A stretch of 64,000 nucleotides of DNA from Cladochytrium replicatum. Taxonomy: Eukaryota; Chytridiomycota; Chytridiomycetes; Cladochytriales; Cladochytriaceae. Of this stretch, positions 48,299-61,611 are shown one piece after another. Position numbers and translations under genes: made by a program. The stretch is from positions 1 through 64,000 of the forward strand of contig JAHLKD010000067.1 of the NCBI GenBank assembly GCA_025526935.1, in the 5' to 3' direction. The notes beneath the pieces were generated by a model that saw only the letters and a program-made list of their open reading frames with translations, searched no databases and had not been told where the DNA came from. Numbering within the stretch: the stretch's first letter is position 1; every line of letters begins with the position of its first letter.

Positions 48299-51200
48299 AT
48301 GTATTTCTCTTCGGAATTATTCGGTGCATTTATGAATCACCTTACTTGTTCCAACCGCCAACAACTCGCGGCTGAATAACAGGGAAGATCCACGAGCTCC
48401 GATCGGAGCTTGTGTCCGAGAAGAAAGACCCAAAACATGCAAAAAAGAAGGTCGTAATGAAACGGATCGTGGCGAACATGACAATGGGGAATGACATGTC
48501 CCCACTGTTTGCCGATGTTGTAGCTTGCATGAACATCCCCGTCCTCGAAATTAAGAAGATGATCTACCTATACCTCATCAATTACTCGAGGTGGAAACCT
48601 GAGATGGCGTTGCTGGCGATCAACTCGTTCGTTCGGGTATGGGCAGGGAAAAAAAGGGATGGTAGCTGTGCCCTTACGCCGCCTGTTTTCGCAGGACGTA
48701 TCAGATCCGAATCCGATGATCCGCGGGATGGCAATCCGAACGATGGGATATATACAAGTTGACAAGATCCTGGACTGTTTGTGCGGGCCGTTGCGGAATT
48801 GTTTGGACGATCGGGCACCGTATGTGGCGAAAACAGCAGCGATCGCGGTTGCAAAATTATACATGTATGACCGAGTGTTGGTTGAAAACGAGGGGTTCTT
48901 GGATCAGTTGCGATTCCTGCTCAATCACGATAACTCAACAGTAAGATGAGTTGAGGGGCCTATTGCGAGAGTGGTCGTTGAGATATGGTCCTTTTCAGGT
49001 TGTTGCAAATGCTGTTGCGGCTCTATTGGAGATTTCGGATCGCTCGGATAAGGTTGATCTTGTGTTGGAAGTAGACGTCGCAAATCGATTATTGACCGCC
49101 ATGAACGAATCCTCAGAGTAAGGCATTTTCCGAAGCTGCTCAATGGATGCTGAATACCTAGTGTTCTCGCGCACAGATGGGGACAGGCATATATTTTGGA
49201 GGCATTGACACACGTCCTTATTGAAAATTCAAACGATGCAGAATTACTTGCCGAACGCGTACTCCCCCGACTATCCCATGCGAATTCAGCAGTCGTGCTC
49301 GGAGCAGTGAAAGCTATTTTATATTTTACCAACTATATCTCGAAAGACGACGTGGTGAATTCGCTCTACAAAAAACTTGGACCGCCTATGGGTACAAAAC
49401 ACTTCTTACATCTTGCGGAATTTGACACATGTTTTTCCTATAGTGACACTTTTGCACAATCAACCGGAGGTCCAATACGTCGCTCTTCGCAACATGCTCT
49501 TGATTCTGCAAAAGCAGCCAGAATTTCTCAGGAATGAAATGAAGGCGTTTTTTTGCAAGTTTGACGATCCGATCTATGTGAAGATTTCCAAGCTCGAAAT
49601 CATGGTTCGCTTGGCGTCGGACAAAAACATCGACCTCGTTCTTCCCGAGTTCAAAGAGTAAAAATTTTTGCTTGTATGTGCCATGTGCTCATTAGTATCC
49701 ACATCAGGTATGCGACAGAGCTGGATGTGGACTTTGTGAGGAAAGCGGTGAGAGCCATCGGGCGCTGCGCAATCCAGATTCCCGAGAGCACGGACAAATG
49801 TGTACAGGCGCTTGTGGAGCTTGTCGAAACCAAAGTGAACTACATTGTGCAAGAAGCTATCGTTGTGATCAAAGTGGGTTTCCGTGAATACCGCGACCAA
49901 GTGCTAAGTCTGAATCATCATTTCGACAGGACATCTTTCGAAGATACCCAAACAAATACGAAGGCGTCATCGGGACGTTGTGCGAAAGTTTGGACTCGCT
50001 AGACGAGGCGGAGGCCAAAGCATCCATGATTTGGATTCTGGGACATTATGCCGACCGTATTGACAATGCAGATGAGCTTCTTGCATCTTTTTTGGATACG
50101 TCGAAGGAAGAAGGTGGCTCGTCGGACGTGCAGCTTGCGCTGCTGACAGCGTCTGTAAAACTGTTCCTCAAACGTCCGTCGGCGGGACAGGATCTTATTA
50201 CCAAGGTCCTCAAGTGGGCGACGGAAGAGGTGGATAACCCCGACTTGAGAGATCGTGGGTTTATCTATTGGAGACTGTTGAGCACAGATCCAGTTGCCGC
50301 AAAGGTGAGCATATTGTGTGATGGGTCAGTATCAAGTGCTCACTTATATCTAGGCCATCGTCTTGGGAGACACTCCAGCGATCTCAACAGAAACGGACAA
50401 CATGGAGCCCGCGCTTGTTAACGAGCTTCTACTCTATGTCAACTCTCTCGCGTCGATTTACCATAAGCCACCGAGCACTTTTATCGGTGGAGTGAAAGAT
50501 CGTCGACTGGTGAAAACGCCCGCATTACACGTTAGAGATTTTGTCAAGCTCACCGATGCAAGGGCCAAGTCAGTGCAGTAATATTGATACTCTTTTCAGA
50601 GTCTTCTAACCCGTCTCATCTCAGTGACGCATTGATCTATGGAAACGGTTACATGAACAATCCTTATGCAACAGACATTGGAATTCTCGCTGGACCAGAA
50701 GATATAATGGCAGAGCAAATCGGTGAAGGAGGGGCATTCTTTGATGGGGACAACAATGAAGATGCCGGGGCGGGGCCGAACGGCGGGGGACCGGGTACAG
50801 ATGTCCTTGGGGCGTTTGATCCGATGTTTAACCCAGGCACACCGTTCGGTTTGAATCCCATGCCATTTGGCGCGAACAACCAGCAGATTAACTTGGACGG
50901 TATGCAAATCTTTGGAGCGTTGCCAACGCAAGGAAATGTATATGGGAACCTTGGTTTGCTTGGCCAACAACAGCCAACGCTCCCAGCTTTGCACACATCT
51001 GTGTTGAATCCACCAACCCCGGTCCAGCAAGCTCATAATCCATTTGCGGCGGCGGCGGGTGGGGGTGCACCATCTCCTGCCCGATTGAATTCGTTGAATA
51101 TTGGAGGACTCCCACAGAGCGTTGCACCCGGAACGCCGGGAACACCTGGAACACCTACTTCTGCGGTTGCAGCAGCCGTTTCTGGTGGTGGGCCGTCAGG

Positions 51201-52332
51201 TAAACCCGTGGTTCTGGATCCGTTTGGGATGTCCGGTTTGAGCTCGGAGGTTGGAGCAATGAGCATCAGCAAAGATCGCCCCGATTCTCCGACGAGGTTT
51301 TTTGGCCCGGGAGCGCAAAGCGTAACTACTCCAGCGCCACCGTCTCAGGCAATTGCAAGCCCTACGAAGATGGTCGTAGGCGCAGACGAGCTCTTTTCGC
51401 CCGGCGGTGCAGTCGGATATGTTCCTCCAAAGACAATATTCCTTGCTTCTGCGGCGGGGCAGGGGCTAGAGATCAGCGGGACCTGTAAGCGACAAAGTGG
51501 ATTGTTGGAGAGTAAATGCGTAACATTCATATCTAGTTGCACGGCGACAAGGACAAGTGTGCATGGAGATGACATTTACGAACACTTCATTGCAGACACT
51601 CGCGGACTTTGCCATACTTTTTAACAAGAATACGTGAGTGGGAGGATTTTGTCGTTGCTGCAGGAAACTAAATAGTTCTTTGATGTAACAGTTTTGGTCT
51701 TTCGCCGGCGACCGCTCTTCAGGTTGACACTCCACTCGCACCAATGGCGTCTACCGACATATCACTCGCAATCCGAAATGACGGCGCAGGAAACCCGACA
51801 GTGCCAATAAACAGTGGGTCTGCCTTCTGATTTTTGATCGCATTTCTGACATGTTTATGTTTTAGACCTTCAAGTTGCACTGAAATGTGCTCTAGGTATC
51901 CTATATTTCCAAGCACAGATACCTTTGCATGTGCTGTTCACTGAAGCAGGAGCACTTGAACCTAATGCATGGCTGAATGGTTGGCAAGACCTCACGGGAC
52001 ACGACGTCGTCCACCCCATCGCAAACATTCAGATCACCAGCATGGACGAGCTTCGCAGGAAGCTGCAGTTGAATAATGTCTTTTCTGTTGCGGAGAGGAT
52101 TGTAGAAGGGCTGGTATGGTATTGCCCGATTAGAAATGTGGCAACTTTGACTGATATGTGTTACTTAAAGGTTTTCATTTTCGCCTCTGTGAAGCTCGTT
52201 GACTCTTCCGTTTATCTGAGCGAGATGAAGTTCGATCCAGCTCAGAAAACGTGCGTTGTGACAACTCGTACTTTGAATCCAACTGCAGCATCAGCCGTTC
52301 AGGCAGGGATCGAGCTGGTACTTCACAGTTAG
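48299..52332 (+). CDS. AP-1/AP-2 complex beta-adaptin
   Basis: Large beta subunit of clathrin adaptor complexes, binding clathrin and dileucine cargo. Start MYFSSELF, then a 59-base intron to [18 protein letters not shown]. The trunk matches the family throughout: [132 protein letters not shown] and [14 protein letters not shown]. The hinge (50700-51430) is Gly/Pro-rich. The ear shows [33 protein letters not shown] and a platform subdomain ending [12 protein letters not shown]. At least 14 exons with 45-60 base introns; exons from 48299 to 50304 were traced base by base and the rest approximately. Assignment to AP-1 versus AP-2 cannot be made by eye. Confidence 0.92.
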
Positions 52333-53801
52333 CTCATACCGGAATCAAATACGGGATCATGAGATTGATAGCTGACATGCTGCTGACTCCAGCCGTACAA
52401 CGTAACAATATTCAATGCTTTATAACCCGTGCACACATGAATTTCATGCTTGGGAGTGATGAATCAGTAATAACTGAATTCGGACACCAGCTATCCGAAA
52501 TGCAACTGGTTTGGTCTCTGCTGACCTGGTACAAGTAGCATCGTCGGGTGCAAGCTCCAAGGTAGTTGGCCTCAATTTGAAGATCAAAAGAACAACCACG
52601 GTGCTTGCATTACGGGTCCTGTCACAACATATTAAACCAAAGCCAGCGAAAGGCTTATCAGAAACAAACCCAGAAGGCGTACAGATCGATTGCACTGTAG
52701 CTGCATCTATAGAGGACATGGAGAGGAAGGGTTGTATTTTCTTCATTATTCGACGGCTACCACACTCTCCGGGCCGAAATCGCCTTTGTACGCATTTTTT
52801 CCCACAGATTCCTCACCAACTACTGCCAGAAGGGACAATTTCAATTCTCAGGGCTTGTTGCCGTCCTTTTTTCTTTTATTTCTTCTCCTCCTCGAATCCT
52901 TTGTTTTGTTTTTGTATTTCCATTTTATGTTTTTATTCTTTGTTTTTCTTATCTGTTATTTCAGGGTATCTGGTGGACGGACCGGAGGCGAACGCCTTTC
53001 GCCATTATTGCGGAGAGTATGCTTCTTCAAATTGCTTCGAACCTGAAGCCAACCCCTACCAATGCCACTGAAGCACCAACCATCGCTTACAATATATGGA
53101 CTCTCAATGTTATAATACGGTCGCTCAACCATTCTAACGATCTCCCAGAACATTTTTACTACCTCTTTGTGTCTCTTGACTGGAGCTGGTACGTTCTCAG
53201 ATCCGAAAACCGAACTTGTTTACTGAACACCCTGTGTTATTCAGTGCCGGTAGACTCCACCTATAAATCGCTGCTGCTCGTACGACAAAGATCACTAGCC
53301 AATGAGAGCTCAATTATGTAAACTTAGACCTCAAGAACACTCAACCTAAACCGTATTGTTCGCAGACCTGGCAACTGATGGGTCCCTGGCTGGATCCACG
53401 TTCGGAGGATGGCACTTTGGTAATGTCGGTGACTCAGAACGGATCGGACCTGGTGGCCAATCTGTACAGTACATTGACGGTGGTTGGAAGATGTAATAAC
53501 TTGTGGTATTGTATGTAAAGCAAACCACTCATCGCTTTACAGCTATCCGAAGTGGCCAGCACGATTCTAAGTTCGCAATTTGTGCTTCCCCAACGACTGG
53601 CCTGCAGTCTGCTAGTGCTCACAAAGACAGGATAACCTCGAAGAAGATGCTCTCAAAACCACCTGCAGCAGGGTTTTACTCAATTTTAATCTTCTGTAAT
53701 TCTAAGAGATATGCTGCTGAAATGCTACTCCAAGATAAGTTCTACTCTTAGAATCTGCTAGAATATGGAGTAGATATTCTTTTGGCTTGCATCTATTCTG
53801 C
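52333..53801. other. 1.5 kb spacer with unidentified plus-strand stretches
   Basis: Open plus-strand pieces include LRVLSQHIKPKPAKGLSETN (52590) and TWQLMGPWLDPRSEDGTLVM (53366). They are separated by a T-rich block at 52860-52960 that could be an intron. I cannot join or identify them. Confidence 0.35.
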
Positions 53802-56800
53802 TTATTTTGTTTTTCTGCGCTTCGGTGCGCGGTCCTCGCCATCTCCTACCATCTTCTGGTTCTGACTCTTGAGGCCAACATTCCTATGTACCTCACGCAT
53901 TCTCTTCTTCTGCTTTTCTGCCACCACCTTCTCCTTTCTCGCCATCTCACGGGATCGCTCCAGCTGCTTTTCCATCTTAGTCGCCTTCTTCTTCCGCTCC
54001 TTCTCGTGTTTGACGGTATTAATCGCCTGAAGCATTCGAGCAACCTTCCGTTCCTCGGGCTCCATGATAACAGCCTTTCGTTCCGTCAAGTACAGTGGCT
54101 TCTTGCGTTTGGAGTCCAACTTTGGTTTTGATGTAAACGGTAGCTCGGCTTGCAACGATTTGGGAATGTGTAGTGGGTTGAAGCGTTTAGGTTGACGTAC
54201 GATAGGCTGATAGAGCAAACGAAGTAAATATAGGCTGAGATGGATACTCCAGGGTTCATACCTTGTACTCGGAATCTGGATTTTTGGGAACATCGACGTT
54301 CATGTCCTTTCTGATCTGTCCGGTGAGCCTCATTCCTTTCCAGGTATCTTTCTCAGCCAAGAGGAGAGAAGTGACCGGGTTGTAAAAGACTTTGGGTTTG
54401 ACCGGCACCCAAGCTCTTAAAAAAACAATATCTAGAAGAATTTCAGGCAGGTTATTAAGCATAAGAGAAAATTACTTTACCGCTCATCAATATCTTGTCT
54501 TCAAAAGTTGCACGGAAGCATCCATCCGGTTTCTGAAACAAAGAGAAAGCAATTAGCCTGATGCATAGGTTATTTTTTCTCCAGGTACCGGCAAGCGTTT
54601 CTTGACCTGTCCGCGGATACCAGAAACGGTCCGGATTGACGCTCCCTCAAACTTTGCGACCTCCAGGCCGGACGTAAACATGTCTTTAATGAAGGCTGTG
54701 TTCTTGAACACTTTGTATGGCACACCGGTCAACTTCAGCTTCTTTACAATTTCGGAGGATTTGTTGATGTCGACCACAACTCCAGTTGCGCAGATTCTGA
54801 ATGCACTCTCATGGAATTGTCGGAGTTAGAAATATATTCCATCGACTAGTACATTGCATGGCTTACCGTCTTCTCGCTCACTGTTTGGAAAGCACAAAAT
54901 CCAGTATTTGGTGTAGTTATTGGACCTTGTCATAGCAAAGGGGAAACGTCAAACAAAAGTCGATTAAAGCGGAAACTCTACCCCTACCATAAAATGTTCC
55001 CAGACAGTGCATGTGCTGTGGGGTGTACTTAAGCATGCGATTGCGTATGCCACCGTTATCAAGCATTGAATACACAGGTAGTGATTGGAAGCGCCGCCAT
55101 CCAATGGAGAATACGAGTGGATCGTTGGTTTTGAGAATCTTTTTGAACCAACGGTGACCCTTTATTCGGACCTGAGAGCAAAGACGATTAAACTCAAATG
55201 CCAACCCAAAAATTGAGAAACGGACCTGCATCAAACCGAACGACTCTTCGCTGGAAAGCAGTCCTCCCAAGACAATGGGATACTTTGGATTTAGCCGTTC
55301 AACAAACTCGCACGGCATGTCCGGAATCAAGATTCGCACGTATTGACCTGCGCGATAACCTTCCACCGCAGCTCTCAGCTCGGGACCGTCGTTCTCAAAT
55401 TCCGCGCGATTGACTTCCGCTTGCTTTGCCATGGCGGCTTTTGCAGATTCATACACATTTGAGCCTCCTACACCTGCATCGCTGTCTTCTGCATCCGATG
55501 TGCGGTCATAGTTGGCATCAAACTTTCTCTTCAACTCCTCCTTTCGCTTCGCTAAAGCTTCTTTATCAAGGTCATCTGTAGTTTTCGAAGGCAGGAAATC
55601 TGGCGCGGAAGCTTCTCCATCGGCTGTGGTGTGTTTTGCTCCCGTCTCCAGATCTTCGAAGTCCCCAAACACCTCATCTGCATCCTCCCCGTCCGCGTCG
55701 TTCGCTGGTTTACCTTCCGCACCTGACCCTGCTTTCGGACCTGTGACGAAGCGATGTCGAATAGAATCAAGCACCTGCACCGACAATTAAGTAAGGACAA
55801 CAGTGCAGCCACTCGAGTCTCACCTCCTCATCCTCCCAGCATTCCAAATCCTCTGAAAGAACTTCAAGTTTGGTGGTGTCAACAACTCTCACAACCTGTT
55901 TCTTCTCCTTCACAGTGAACAAGTCGTCCCCATCGTCTTGGTCATTAAATAGTGATCCATTCTTGATAGGCGTTTTGACATTGCTACTTGCTCCACTGCC
56001 ATCAACGTCATCCCCGTAAATCATCTTCATAATGTTGGGACGCCGATTACTTTTGAACATATCGGCCGCCCGTTCGAAAATCGAATCCTTCCATTTTGAA
56101 TCTGTTCCATCACCCTCTCCACCATCTTCGTCGTCCACGCCGTCGTCTTCAATATCATGTTCGCCTTCGCCGCCGTCGTAGTCTCCCATATCACTGTCAC
56201 TGTCCGCAAACGGGATTTCTCCTTCCAGTTGGTCGTCGTCCGGGTTACCGATCCGTTTCAGACGCCAATCTCCTTCGCCCTCATCCTCATCGACCTCATC
56301 CTCATCGACCTCTTCACCGTCACCCTCCTCATCGTCATCTTCTCTTTCGCTGTCGTCCTCGCCATCGTCATCATTGTCAAAAACTGCACGTCTTCGACTC
56401 CGGGTAACATCCTCTGCGACGGTAGGTGCCGAATCAGAAAACACTCGGATGCTGCTTTGACCCATCTGATCGGCCAGCGTCATCTTCGCATCCTGCAAGT
56501 CAAAAACCATTTTCTCTCCAACTCCAGCCGGGTCGTATTCTTCGTCATCTGAATCTACATCTTTTATATCATCTTGCTTCTTGCGTGAAAAATTACCGGG
56601 GACATTGATATAAATCGCATCCTTGTCGTACATGATTCCTCCAACGTCTGACATCGGTGCATAGATCATTCGCTGCTTGTCATCGAGCGTCTTTCGCTTT
56701 TTCTCTGGAGGCGGACATGGATCTGGAAGTATTTTGATTGAGTCTATGGAAAAGTCACCAGCACCAGGTATGTGAACCTACAAATCCATTGAGCTGATGA

Positions 56801-57908
56801 TCATCTTGCTTCCAAACATCTACATACTTTCATATTCGGTTTTAAATTGACTCCTCTTAAATAGCCATAAAGTGCAACATGTCGGTCCATCTTTGGTTGT
56901 TGATGCAGACCCTCCGGGTCTGTCAGATCTTCAACTCGATCGACCAAAACATAAGGATGTGTGTTGCGCCAAACAAGTGGTCGGAATTTCATCACAGAAA
57001 TGAAGCGAGAAAGGTTAAGAATCTCCGTTTTCGGGTATCGACCGTGAATAAGACCAGACAAATAGAACAGCTTTGCACCTTGGTAAATTTCTGTCCAGAA
57101 TCGATGCTTTAAGCGCTTTTTAGTCTTTCGAAGCGCTTTGTTATCTTTGAAATGGTCGAGATGCGTCAAGACCCCCATGATCCTTGGCATTCCGTGTGTC
57201 TGTAGGATGTTGAGAAACTCGAATGTTTCCTGATGCGAGTGTGATTCAGAATTTATCTCGGCGTAGTGAGCTTATTTACCATCTCAAACCCGAAACTGGC
57301 ATCAATTAGCAACAACACGAGATCGGCAATTTTAGCAATGTCGATCATAGAGTTTATATCGTTGTTGCACTCAATGAATGTCAAGCGCCGATTCTTTCCT
57401 GATTTATAAAATTAAACGCTCCGTCGAGCTAAGGATGTATAATCCTACCGCTGACAACTGTCACAGGTCCGTTGATTTCAGTGAGGTTGTGCTTTGTGTA
57501 CTTCTTCACGAGACTGCGAATCAACGTGGTTTTTCCAGTCTAACAACGCAGCGTTCTCATATTTCAGCAATCGCATTTCGGTGCACATGTAATCTCACCC
57601 CTGGTGGTCCCACGACGGCAATGATCACTGGAGGGGGCTCCAGAGGAGAACGATCGACCAACGGAACATGCAGTTTCTTTTGCTCTTTCTCTACATTCCG
57701 ACGCGCAGCCCTCTCCTGTCGCACTTTGGAAAATGCAGTAAAAGCCTAGTCGCTACAAAATCAGAACATCTCTCCCGATAGCGCGAATCACATGCAGGCC
57801 AACCTTTGCATTCTGCCCCTTTGTTTTCTGTTGTGGTTTCTTCTTGTTTGCCTTCGGTCCCGCCTGCCGTGGCCTGTGCGGTTTCGATGCCTTGTCCGTG
57901 TCTGCCAT
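53802..57908 (-). CDS. BMS1: Ribosome biogenesis GTPase Bms1
   Basis: Nucleolar GTPase of the small-subunit processome that binds Rcl1 and U3 snoRNP for 40S assembly. Start [20 protein letters not shown] with a basic N-terminus. An intron interrupts the P-loop, giving [20 protein letters not shown]. Then come [80 protein letters not shown] and [21 protein letters not shown] long acidic region (55800-56500) and [17 protein letters not shown] follow. The conserved C-terminal part has [63 protein letters not shown]-like pieces and a final Lys/Arg-rich tail. At least nine exons; only some junctions were traced. The gene looks intact and full-length. Confidence 0.93.
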
Positions 57909-57965
57909 CAAAAAGAAAATGACAGGTTGGCCGGTGCCGTGGCTTGAGAGCAACAACTCTTACAA
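57909..57965. promoter_or_regulatory. 57-base divergent promoter between BMS1 and DAK
   Basis: The BMS1 ATG (57908, minus) and dihydroxyacetone kinase ATG (57966, plus) are separated by 57 bases, so transcription of the two must start from one tiny shared region or inside the neighbouring 5' ends. No TATA box is visible. Confidence 0.5.
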
Positions 57966-59891
57966 ATGTCGGGCAAGAAGTTCATCAACGATCCAGCAAC
58001 GGTAATCATGAGTGGATCTGGCACGAAAATTTAGTGAATTAGGTGAATCTGATGGAATGCACTTTCTCAGGTTGTCGATGAGGCGTTGGAAGGCCTCGTG
58101 CTTGCCCATCCCGGCTTAAAACTGCTCAAAACACATCGCGTAATCTACAGAGCTGATATCGAGGCAATCAGATCTTCTGAAGTAACCATACTCTCCGGTG
58201 GAGGCTCGGGTCATGAACCTTCCCATGTTGGCTTCGTTGGTCCCTCCATGCTGACGGCTGCGGTGTGTGGTGGGGTCTTTGCGTCTCCTTCGGCATCACA
58301 GATCGAAGCCGCGTTGGACCACATTGGTGGTCCAAAAGGCACCTTAGTTATCATCAAAAACTACACTGGCGACAAGCTGAACTTTGCGAAGGCCGTGGAG
58401 CGATTTCGCCGCAGGCATCACTTCCCTGTTGAAATGGTGGTTGTGGCTGAAGATTGTGCAATCGACAAGGATCAGGTTGGAGGAGCTGGGCGGCGTGGTC
58501 TCAGTGGAACTATTTTAGGTGATTACTTGCGTCTACTCTTTGGTGCATGGTACAACTAAAAAATTTGCAGTTCACAAGATTGCTGGTGCTGCTGCAAGCG
58601 AGGGGCTTCCATTGGAAGAAGTGGCCAGGAGAGCTCGTTATGTTAGTGATAACATCGTGACGATTGGGGTTGCACTTTCTCCCTGCTCGCTTCCGGGATT
58701 ACCACCATCTTTCACTCTCCCGGCTGATCAAATGGAACTTGGGCTGGGCATTCACGGAGAAGCAGGTGCCCGTCGCATTACTCTGCTCTCAGCTGCAGAG
58801 ACCACTGCGCTTTGCCTCGATGTGGCATTTGGAGAAGGAGGGTACCTTGACTTTGATCCAAACGATAGCAACGTTGTGCTTCTTGTCAACAACCTTGGTG
58901 GAATGACCGGGCTTGAGCTTTCCATTCTTGTTAAAGAAGCGTTCAGATACATTTCGAAGCGATGGAATGACAAGAGCCAGCCGGTGCGACTGTACTCTGG
59001 AGCATTAATGACTAGCCTTGAAATGAGTGGATGTAGCTTCACGATTCTTCGCGTCCCGAAGCAATCGGACGAACTCAATTGGATTCTCGAGTCGCTTGAC
59101 AGACCTGTCGGCGCATTTGGCTGGCCGAAAGTTGTTGAAGTGACACAAACATCACCAGATGTTGGCGACAGTAAGGTTTCGACTAGCGAGACGCTGGATA
59201 CCAATAACTATCCGATCGAGACTCGTGCTGCACGCTCCTTTGCGGCCGCTATTGTCGCTGCTTCGGATGCGATATTGAAAGCTGAAGCACAGCTGGGGGA
59301 GTATGACCGGATCACAGGTGATGGGGACTGCGGGAATACCTTGGCATCTGGAGCGAAGGCCCTGAAGGCTGCTGTAGAAATTGTTGATGGCCAACCGCGA
59401 TCGGGAAAAGGAATCGACTTTGAACGAGCTGCGGATGCCTGTGGAACGATCGCCAGGATTATGGAGGACTCCATGGGCGGGACGTCAGGAGCGCTGTACA
59501 GGTTAGTACATAGCATTTCTTTGGGGGTTTATTTCTTATTTCCAGCAGCTTGTTCTTTGAGACAGCCGCTACGCAGTTGGACATTTCTGTGAACTGGACC
59601 GATGCACTGAAAGTTGCCGCTGATGCCCTGCAGAAACACGGTGGAGCATCAGTTGGAGACCGAACTTTGATCGACGCCTTAGCTCCCGGAATAGCTGCAC
59701 TTTCTTCTGGTGGGATGAAAGATTCCGCCCAAGCTGCAAGAGACGGGGCTGACTCAACAGGCAAAATGCCAAAAGCAAAGTTTGGCCGAACCAGCTACGT
59801 TGGCGAGAGTGCCGGAATCATTGGCGTCCCTGATCCAGGAGCGGTCGCGGTCGCGATCATTTTCGAAGCAGTCTCCTCTGTTTTTGCTTGA
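57966..59891 (+). CDS. DAK1: Dihydroxyacetone kinase (ATP-dependent, DhaK plus DhaL)
   Basis: Phosphorylates dihydroxyacetone with ATP, for glycerol use and detoxification, in the cytosol. Four exons: join(57966..58001, 58071..58518, 58571..59501, 59546..59891), 586 residues, the usual length for the fused enzyme. The DhaK domain shows VTILSGGGSGHEPSHVGFVG, AAVCGGVFASPS, GTLVIIKNYTGDKLNF, the substrate His region GLGIHGEAG and LVNNLGGMTGLELSI. The DhaL domain shows LGEYDRITGDGDCGNTLASG (Mg-ATP aspartates), SMGGTSGALY and GVPDPGA. The start Met opens MSGKKFINDP, as in the family. DAK1 and DAK2 of yeast are close paralogues, so the symbol denotes the family. Confidence 0.95.
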
Positions 59892-60157
59892 TTGTATATA
59901 CAGTACGTAATGCACCGTCATGTTTGGGAGTCATTCTCTATTTTCTGTAATGAGCTAAGAGGTACAACACACCAATACGGTGTAAGAACAAAGTTTGACC
60001 ATGGCCTCGTTTCCAACATAACTTGGCAGAATGCAAATAGGTTGAAAGTTAGAACGGGCCATTTTGGTGCAAAAAAGAGAGGGAGCATTCGATGCAAAAG
60101 AAAAAGAATTCATAGAAATTTGAGCAGGAATGAACAGAACTCAAGGCGGTGTCCTTT
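59892..60157. other. Convergent 3' spacer
   Basis: Separates the stops of the DAK gene (plus) and the nuclease/phosphatase-jacalin gene (minus). No further gene seen. Confidence 0.45.
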
Positions 60158-61611
60158 TTACGGCAACGGTGCGTAAACCAAACCAATTTGGTCGATGTTA
60201 TCACCAGTTCGGCCGTAAAAACCAACTACACGGAATCCGGTGGGTGCATTGTAAGTCACACATTCAGAAGTAGTAGCTCCGTTCGCAACAGTACGGCCAG
60301 TGTTGGTGATGAGCTGGAGATAGAAGATGCGAGTAGTGCTGCTGTACTTGCCCTGGCACACACGGGTCTGCACAACGTGCTCGTTTGCGTTCAAGGTCAG
60401 AGTCGAGGCCGTACCGCCGGTACCACCGTGCCTGAGGGTCTCCGATGATGCTGTAGCGCTAGCCTTGCGCACAACGGTGACAGAGTCAATACGCTTTTCG
60501 CCGGTGATAGTGAAGCTGGTGACAACAGTGGATTTCGAAACGGACGCAGTCAAGTCGGAGAACCAGTCTCCGTGTGGGCCGCCGTAGTAGTCAGAGAGAC
60601 GGGCAGGAGTAGCGGCGTTGGACCAAGTGAAGGTTGCAGCGATCGGGAAGTGGTCCGAGAGGCGGGCTCCAGTGGCGTTGGTGAACTTGTAGTGCTCGTT
60701 CGAGTGCTGAATGGCGGTGAGCTGGACGGCCGGTGATCCCTTGTAGAAGATCTTGTCTACAACTTCGCACGAGTTTGTTGGCTTGAACTCGTCACACACG
60801 ATGTCGTTACCAGCTGCTGGTGCGCCGAGAGAGCCACGAACCAGCTGGATCCAGGTGTCTGTGAGACCGGCCTGCTTGGTGAGCTCGGCGATGTTGTCCA
60901 AAGCACGGCTGTCTGAATATCTCCTGTCAGTTCCAGCATTTTACCCATCGCACTCACAAATGCTTACATCTGCTGTTTGTGTCACCCAGAACCAAAACAG
61001 CGTGGCCTGCGGAACGGGAATTGACAGCCGCCGCAACTTGCAGGATGTTGGACCTGCGAGCAGCTTCGTCTTGATCACCAGTGTCGGCGTCGGTGTGCAG
61101 GTTGTACACGTCGACAAACACACCCTCGGCGAGCCTCATCCGCATAAAGGTGTAGCCTTTGGGAGTCAAGCAATCACTGCCGTGGTCCAAACCTCCGTAG
61201 CAATCGTTCCACTTCACGCGTTCAAAGTCGGTCCACGGGAACCAAGAGATGGAGTTCAAACCCGATCCGATTCCAGCACCGCCGCTGGTTGCAGTGCGGT
61301 AAGTATGGTCGTCGTTCGCATAGATAACCGCATGATCTGTTTAGGAGCAACGAGTTAGGGTTGAGAGGGAGAAACCTTTGCATTTCTTAACAAAAGCACT
61401 CACAGTTGAAATCTTCTTGCATGTTGACAATGTCATATGGGTGCAGACGCTTCGCAAGCTCCGCAGTGTTGGCAGAGGGGTCACCAGACGACAAGAAGGC
61501 GGGCAAACCAGCGACGTTGTAAGTCATCGCCTTGAAAGTGCCCGAGTTCTGGGCAGCCACACCTGTGGCAGCCGCCGCGAAGATTGGGAGAAGGAGAGAT
61601 TTGCCGTGCAT
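60158..61611 (-). CDS. Secreted endonuclease/exonuclease/phosphatase-fold protein with C-terminal jacalin lectin
   Basis: Exons complement(join(60158..60912, 60968..61336, 61404..61611)), 443 residues. The signal peptide is MHGKSLLLPIFAAAATGVAA. The DNase I-like/neutral-sphingomyelinase fold shows MTYNVAGLP, VNMQEDFN (metal Glu), YNLHTDAD, VLVLGDTNSRYS (metal Asp/Asn) and GARLSDHFPIAATF (catalytic Asp-His pair). From residue ~310 a jacalin-type beta-prism begins: YYGGPHGDWFSDL, TGEKRIDSVTVV, LRHGGTGGTASTLTLNANEH and FYGRTGDNIDQIGLVY. It may cleave phosphodiesters in nucleic acid or phospholipid at sugar-coated surfaces; substrate is not decided by sequence. A paralogue starts 2.3 kb away on the same strand at the window edge. 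Confidence 0.85.

Noticed and set aside
56096-56552. His/Arg-rich plus-strand frames opposite BMS1
   Set aside because: Shadow of the acidic Asp/Glu-rich region of Bms1.
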